Shown in pieces: positions 6,108-9,575 of a DNA stretch of 9,575 nt. Source of the stretch: Minisyncoccota bacterium (GTDB lineage: Bacteria > Patescibacteriota > Minisyncoccia > Minisyncoccales > Minisyncoccaceae); NCBI GenBank assembly GCA_028708155.1, contig JAQVZN010000020.1, positions 1-9,575 on the forward strand. Direction: 5' to 3'. Position 1 is the stretch's first letter; each line of letters opens with the position of its first letter. A program made the position numbers and the translations under genes. The notes under the pieces were generated by a model that saw only the letters and a program-made list of their open reading frames with translations, was not told where the DNA came from and did not search any database.

Positions 6108-7808
6108 ATGGAAACAATAAAAACAAAACAAACAGAACCCTACCTTAAAGTTATTCCTTTAGGAGGGCTCGGAGAAGTAGGAAGGAATATGACCCTTCTT
6201 GAATATAAGGACTCAATCCTTGTAATCGATATGGGGTTTAGAATGCCTGAAGAAGGTATGCCTGGAATTGATTACATCATTCCAAATATCGCCTATCTTA
6301 CTAAAAATAAAAAATATAAAAACATTGTAGGAGTCGTCTTTACGCACGGACACTACGATCACATTGGAGGAGTCCCATATATTATGGGAAGAATTGGAAA
6401 TCCGCCTATATACGCTAGCCCTCTAACAAGAGGAATTATTCTAAAGCGTCAAGAAGAAATTCCAATGCAACCAAAATTAAAAATTACAGAAGTTAAGGAT
6501 GGGTCAAAAATAAATCTTGGGCCATTTAAAGTTGAATTCTTTAGACAAACTCATACCATTCCTGACAACTTAGGACTATTTATAGAAACACCGGTAGGAA
6601 ATATTTTACATACTTCTGATTTTAAGTTTGATAAATATCCTGTTAACGAAGAACCAACTGATTTTGCTAAACTTAAAACTTTAGGAAGTAGAGGTATTAC
6701 CCTTTTAATGTCAGATTCAACTGGAGCAGAACAAGAAGGACATTCTCTATCAGAAAGAGAAATTAATAAAAATCTAGGAGAAATTTTCAAAAAAACAAAA
6801 GGAAGAATCATCGTTGCTACTTTCTCTTCTTTGATTAATAGACTTCAACAAATAATAACTTTATCTGAAAAGCATGGAAGAAAAGTGGCTATTGTTGGTC
6901 ATTCAATGAAAACAAATGTTTGGATTACTAAAGAATTAGGACTCCTAAAAGCTAAGAAAGGAACTATTTTAAAAAGACCTAGTGATGTAAATAATTACAA
7001 AGATGAAGAAGTAACTATTATGTGTACCGGAGCCCAAGGAGAAGAAACTTCTGGTCTTATGAAAATTGTGCTAAAAGAACATCCTACCGTTTCTATTAAA
7101 AAAGGAGATACCATGGTGTTTTCTTCATCTGTTATTCCAGGAAACGAAAGAGCTGTTCAATCACTTAAGGACGACTTATTAAGACAAGATGCCATTATTT
7201 ATCATTATGGTATGATGGATATTCATGCTGGAGGACATGCTAAACAAGAAGAATTAAAAGAAATGATGCAAATCATGCGTCCTAAATTTTTTATGCCCGT
7301 ACACGGACAATATTCCATGCTTGTCGCTAACGCTAGACTAGCCGAAGAATGTAATATTAAAAAAGAAAATGTTCTTGTTATTGATAATGGAAACATTATT
7401 AATCTTCAAAAAGATAAAGCTTACATTGACACCAAAGAAGTTCCTGCAAACTACGTTATGGTTGATGGACTTGGAATTGGAGATGTAGGAGAAGTAGTTT
7501 TAAGAGATAGACAAGTTTTAGCAGAAGATGGAATCTTTGTTGTTATCGCTATTGTTAACAAAAAAACTGGAAAAGTACAAACTTCTCCAGATATTATTTC
7601 AAGAGGTTTTGTTTACTTAAAAGAATCGCAAGATCTTCTAAAAGAAACAAGAAGAAGAGTTGTTATGGCAATTGAAGGAGCTACTGGATCAGGTAAAATC
7701 GTAAACTGGACCTACATGAAAGATAAAGTAAGAGATGACATTGGAGACTTCTTATTCAAAAAGACAGAAAGACGTCCAATGGTATTACCAGTAATAATTG
7801 AAGTATAA
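6108..7808 (+). CDS. rnj: Ribonuclease J
   Basis: RNase J is a metallo-beta-lactamase/beta-CASP nuclease that degrades and matures RNA, with endonuclease and 5'-3' exonuclease activities known in the family. The protein has 566 residues, close to the normal 550-560. Zinc-site motifs are THGHYDHIGG (His80, His82, Asp84, His85), QTHTIPD (His149), HTSDFKFD (Asp171) and PVHGQY (His399). The segment SDSTGAEQEGHSLSE (202-216) resembles B. subtilis SDSTNAERPGFTPSE. The beta-CASP part includes ATFSSLINRLQQI and CTGAQGEETSGLMKI, and the C-terminal domain has SRGFVYLKES. It starts 1 nt after the isomerase stop and ends 4 nt before trpS. No Shine-Dalgarno is seen, so translation may rely on coupling. 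It is probably the only or main RNase J-type enzyme, but that cannot be judged from this window. Confidence 0.96.
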   Translation: METIKTKQTEPYLKVIPLGGLGEVGRNMTLLEYKDSILVIDMGFRMPEEGMPGIDYIIPNIAYLTKNKKYKNIVGVVFTHGHYDHIGGVPYIMGRIGNPPIYASPLTRGIILKRQEEIPMQPKLKITEVKDGSKINLGPFKVEFFRQTHTIPDNLGLFIETPVGNILHTSDFKFDKYPVNEEPTDFAKLKTLGSRGITLLMSDSTGAEQEGHSLSEREINKNLGEIFKKTKGRIIVATFSSLINRLQQIITLSEKHGRKVAIVGHSMKTNVWITKELGLLKAKKGTILKRPSDVNNYKDEEVTIMCTGAQGEETSGLMKIVLKEHPTVSIKKGDTMVFSSSVIPGNERAVQSLKDDLLRQDAIIYHYGMMDIHAGGHAKQEELKEMMQIMRPKFFMPVHGQYSMLVANARLAEECNIKKENVLVIDNGNIINLQKDKAYIDTKEVPANYVMVDGLGIGDVGEVVLRDRQVLAEDGIFVVIAIVNKKTGKVQTSPDIISRGFVYLKESQDLLKETRRRVVMAIEGATGSGKIVNWTYMKDKVRDDIGDFLFKKTERRPMVLPVIIEV

Positions 7809-7812
7809 ACAT

Positions 7813-8787
7813 ATGAAAATATTTAGTGCTGTCCGTCCAACAGGCGGAATCCATATCGGAAATTATTTAGGAGCGATTAATCAATGGATTAGTCTTCAAG
7901 AAAATAATGACTGCTATTTTGCTATTGCTGATCTCCATGCAATAACTACCCCATATGATCAAAACACTTTAAAAGATAAAATTTTTGAACTTGCTGTTAC
8001 TTACCTTTCTCTTGGAATAGATCCTCAAAAATGCGCTTTCTTTATTCAATCTAAAGTAAGAGAACATACTGAACTTGCTTGGCTTATTGGAACAATTGTT
8101 CCTGTAGGAGAACTTCAAAGAATGACTCAATTTAAAGATAAGGCTACTCAGCATAAAGAATATGTTAATGCTGGACTATTGAATTACCCTATTTTAATGG
8201 CTGCTGATATTTTACTCTATAAATCAGGAGGCGTTCCTGTTGGAAAGGATCAGAAACAACATGTTGAATTCGCAAGAAATGCCGCAGAAAAGTTTAATAA
8301 ACAATTCGGAGAATGTTTCCCTATTCCAGAACCATTGATAGAAGAAAAACAAGCCAATATTATGTCTTTGAAAGACCCTTCAAAAAAAATGTCTAAATCT
8401 GGAGATCAAAAAGGATGCATTAACATCTTTGAAGAAGATGACAGTATAAGGAAAAAAATTATGTCCGCAGAAACTGATACTGGCTCAGAAATTAAATATG
8501 ATCTTGAAAATAAAAAAGGCATTTCTAATCTTTTGTCTATTTATTCTGCTTTTTCTAAGATAGAAATTCCTCTTATAGAAAAGAAATATGAAGGGAAAAA
8601 ATATGCTGAATTTAAATCAGATTTAGCCGATTTACTTATTTCAAAACTTAGCGAATTTAAAGAAAAAAGATATTCTTATTACAAGAATCCAGACTTAGTT
8701 TACAATATGCTTGAAAAAGGAGCTGAGAAAGCAAGAATAGAAGCTAAAAAAACGATTGAAGAAGTTAAACAAAAAATGGGACTTTAA
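7813..8787 (+). CDS. trpS: Tryptophanyl-tRNA synthetase
   Basis: TrpRS is the class I synthetase that charges tRNA-Trp. The protein has 324 residues, typical for bacterial TrpRS (about 320-340). The class I signatures are clear: HIGN (14-17) in GGIHIGNYLGA, and KMSKS (192-196) in DPSKKMSKSGD. Other family landmarks are PVGELQRMTQFKDK (97-110), LLNYPILMAADILLY (122-136) and PVGKDQKQHVEFAR (142-155). The start is the ATG at 7813, which puts the protein directly at MKIFSAVRPTGG. An in-frame TTG at 7798 lies within the end of RNase J and is unlikely. It is the last gene of the plus-strand run. Its TAA sits in the right half of a terminator hairpin and overlaps the stop of the convergent phosphomutase gene by two bases. 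Confidence 0.97.
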   Translation: MKIFSAVRPTGGIHIGNYLGAINQWISLQENNDCYFAIADLHAITTPYDQNTLKDKIFELAVTYLSLGIDPQKCAFFIQSKVREHTELAWLIGTIVPVGELQRMTQFKDKATQHKEYVNAGLLNYPILMAADILLYKSGGVPVGKDQKQHVEFARNAAEKFNKQFGECFPIPEPLIEEKQANIMSLKDPSKKMSKSGDQKGCINIFEEDDSIRKKIMSAETDTGSEIKYDLENKKGISNLLSIYSAFSKIEIPLIEKKYEGKKYAEFKSDLADLLISKLSEFKEKRYSYYKNPDLVYNMLEKGAEKARIEAKKTIEEVKQKMGL

Positions 8788-8798
8788 GTCTCATTTTT
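8772..8798. terminator. Bidirectional intrinsic terminator between trpS and the phosphomutase gene
   Basis: AAAAATGGGACT (8772-8783), loop TTA (8784-8786) and AGTCTCATTTTT (8787-8798) form a 12-bp stem with one G-T (G-U in RNA) pair. On the plus strand the stem ends in five Ts and is followed by more T-rich sequence (AATTAATTTTTTT). On the minus strand the same hairpin ends in TTTTTTG. It can therefore stop both converging transcripts. The three loop bases are exactly the phosphomutase stop codon read on the other strand. The GC core is short (about five pairs), so efficiency may be moderate. Confidence 0.75.
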
Positions 8799-9575
8799 AA
8801 TTAATTTTTTTAATTCCTCTTCTTTTTCTTTCAGAAGCTTTTTTGTGTTAGCTTCAATAATTAACCTTAAGATAGGTTCTGTATTTGAAGCTCTAACTAA
8901 AAACCAATAATCATCATAATCTACCCTAATACCATCTATTTTAGTTTTTTTACCGTCACTATATTTCTTTTCTATCTTTTTAATTATTTCTTCTTTGTTC
9001 TCTACTTTAAAATTAATTTCCCCCGAATGATAATATTTTTGATAAGGTAAAACTAGCTCTGATATTTTTTTAGAAGTTAGCTTCATTTGCTCTAAAAGAG
9101 TAAATAGAATAAAGAATGGTGCTTCAAAGCAATATTTATTATTTAAATAAAAATGTCCTGAATATTCTCCCCCTAAATAGACTTTTTCTTTTTTCATTAT
9201 TTCTTTAATAAAAGAATGCCCTATTCTACTTTTAATAAGCTTATCTCCAACTACCTCAGAAACAATACGAGAACATCTGATATCGCAAAGTGTCTTTTTC
9301 CCTAATACATCAGCAATAAAAGCTAAAACAATATCAGAAGAAATAACCTCTGCTTTTTCGTCTAAAAAGACAATTCTATCTCCGTCTCCGTCGAAAGAAA
9401 TACCTAAATCAAGCTTTTTCTCTTTAATTAAAGAGATTATTTGTTTTAAATTCTTTTTCAAAAGTGGGTCTGGGTCATGATTTGGAAAATTAGAATCAAG
9501 TTCTTTATTAAGATGATATATCTTAGAAGTTGTTTTCTTAAAAGCTTTTTCGATTAAAATAGAAGAAACTGAATT
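8784..9575 (-). CDS. manB: Phosphoglucomutase/phosphomannomutase, N-terminus beyond the window
   Basis: This alpha-D-phosphohexomutase family protein (COG1109) moves phosphate between C6 and C1 of glucose or mannose, feeding nucleotide-sugar synthesis for envelope polymers. The open frame runs off the right edge and gives 263 C-terminal residues. FPNHDPDP (30-37 of the fragment) and the Mg-binding loop SFDGDGDR (Asp62, Asp64, Asp66) are typical. So are GGEYSGH (135-141), the sugar-binding loop, and RASNTEP (228-234), the phosphate-binding loop near the C-terminus. The catalytic phosphoserine region lies upstream, outside the window. A TTG at 9461 is internal: clear family sequence continues before it. 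Whether glucose or mannose is preferred cannot be decided. The gene converges on trpS and the stops overlap. Confidence 0.95.
   Translation of the reverse strand, partial: NSVSSILIEKAFKKTTSKIYHLNKELDSNFPNHDPDPLLKKNLKQIISLIKEKKLDLGISFDGDGDRIVFLDEKAEVISSDIVLAFIADVLGKKTLCDIRCSRIVSEVVGDKLIKSRIGHSFIKEIMKKEKVYLGGEYSGHFYLNNKYCFEAPFFILFTLLEQMKLTSKKISELVLPYQKYYHSGEINFKVENKEEIIKKIEKKYSDGKKTKIDGIRVDYDDYWFLVRASNTEPILRLIIEANTKKLLKEKEEELKKLIKNET

Noticed and set aside
6551..6811. Minus-strand open frame within the RNase J gene
   Set aside because: Shadow of a strongly conserved coding region.
7969..8154. Minus-strand open frame within trpS
   Set aside because: Shadow of a strongly conserved coding region.
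9459..9461. TTG as the start of the phosphomutase
   Set aside because: Family sequence (FPNHDPDP and residues before it) continues upstream in the same frame to the window edge, so the gene is cut by the edge and does not begin here.
1..9575. Recoding of TGA as Gly or Trp
   Set aside because: TGA ends the Fic gene and the PF04020-like gene at the expected lengths, and no conserved protein here needs an internal TGA to be read through.

Overview
The window looks like a piece of chromosome from a low-GC (roughly 30% by eye), gene-dense bacterium, probably of the Candidate Phyla Radiation (Patescibacteria), perhaps Parcubacteria-like. That placement is an inference from: very tight gene packing; a near absence of Shine-Dalgarno sequences; an archaeal-type cupin glucose-6-phosphate isomerase; an RNase J next to trpS; and a solute-binding protein carrying a peptidoglycan-binding domain of a style I associate with these genomes. 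TGA is used as an ordinary stop (the Fic gene and the PF04020-like gene both end in it), which argues against the TGA=Gly lineages (SR1/Gracilibacteria).

Left part, minus strand (1-2975). groEL (511 codons, C-terminal tail cut off by the window edge) follows groES with 4 nt between them. A good sigma70-type promoter lies upstream of groES, overlapped by a CIRCE-like inverted repeat, so HrcA-type heat-shock repression is likely. Upstream is a Fic-domain protein with an N-terminal winged-helix domain. It keeps the class II inhibitory motif, but Gln replaces the catalytic His. Its promoter carries tandem GTATCA/TGATAC palindromes, which look like an autoregulatory operator.

Middle part, plus strand (3000-8798). 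One compact, apparently co-transcribed run: a PF04020-like four-helix membrane protein, secG, a membrane-anchored family 5 solute-binding protein with a peptidoglycan-binding domain inserted in it, cupin phosphoglucose isomerase, RNase J and trpS. Adjacent genes overlap or lie 1-4 nt apart. The run starts at a promoter whose predicted transcription start nearly coincides with the first ATG (a leaderless arrangement). It ends at a hairpin that can also terminate transcription from the opposite side.

Right part, minus strand (8784-9575). The C-terminal 263 residues of a phosphoglucomutase/phosphomannomutase; its N-terminus, with the catalytic serine, lies beyond the window. It converges on trpS and the stop codons overlap.

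The set is mostly housekeeping: protein folding, secretion, RNA decay, tRNA charging and hexose phosphate metabolism. The unusual parts are the domain insertion in the solute-binding protein, the Gln-substituted Fic protein with its palindromic operator, the variant CIRCE, the roof-trimmed GroES and the bidirectional terminator. I see no CRISPR array, tRNA, rRNA, insertion sequence or prophage, and no gene-free stretch longer than about 110 bases.
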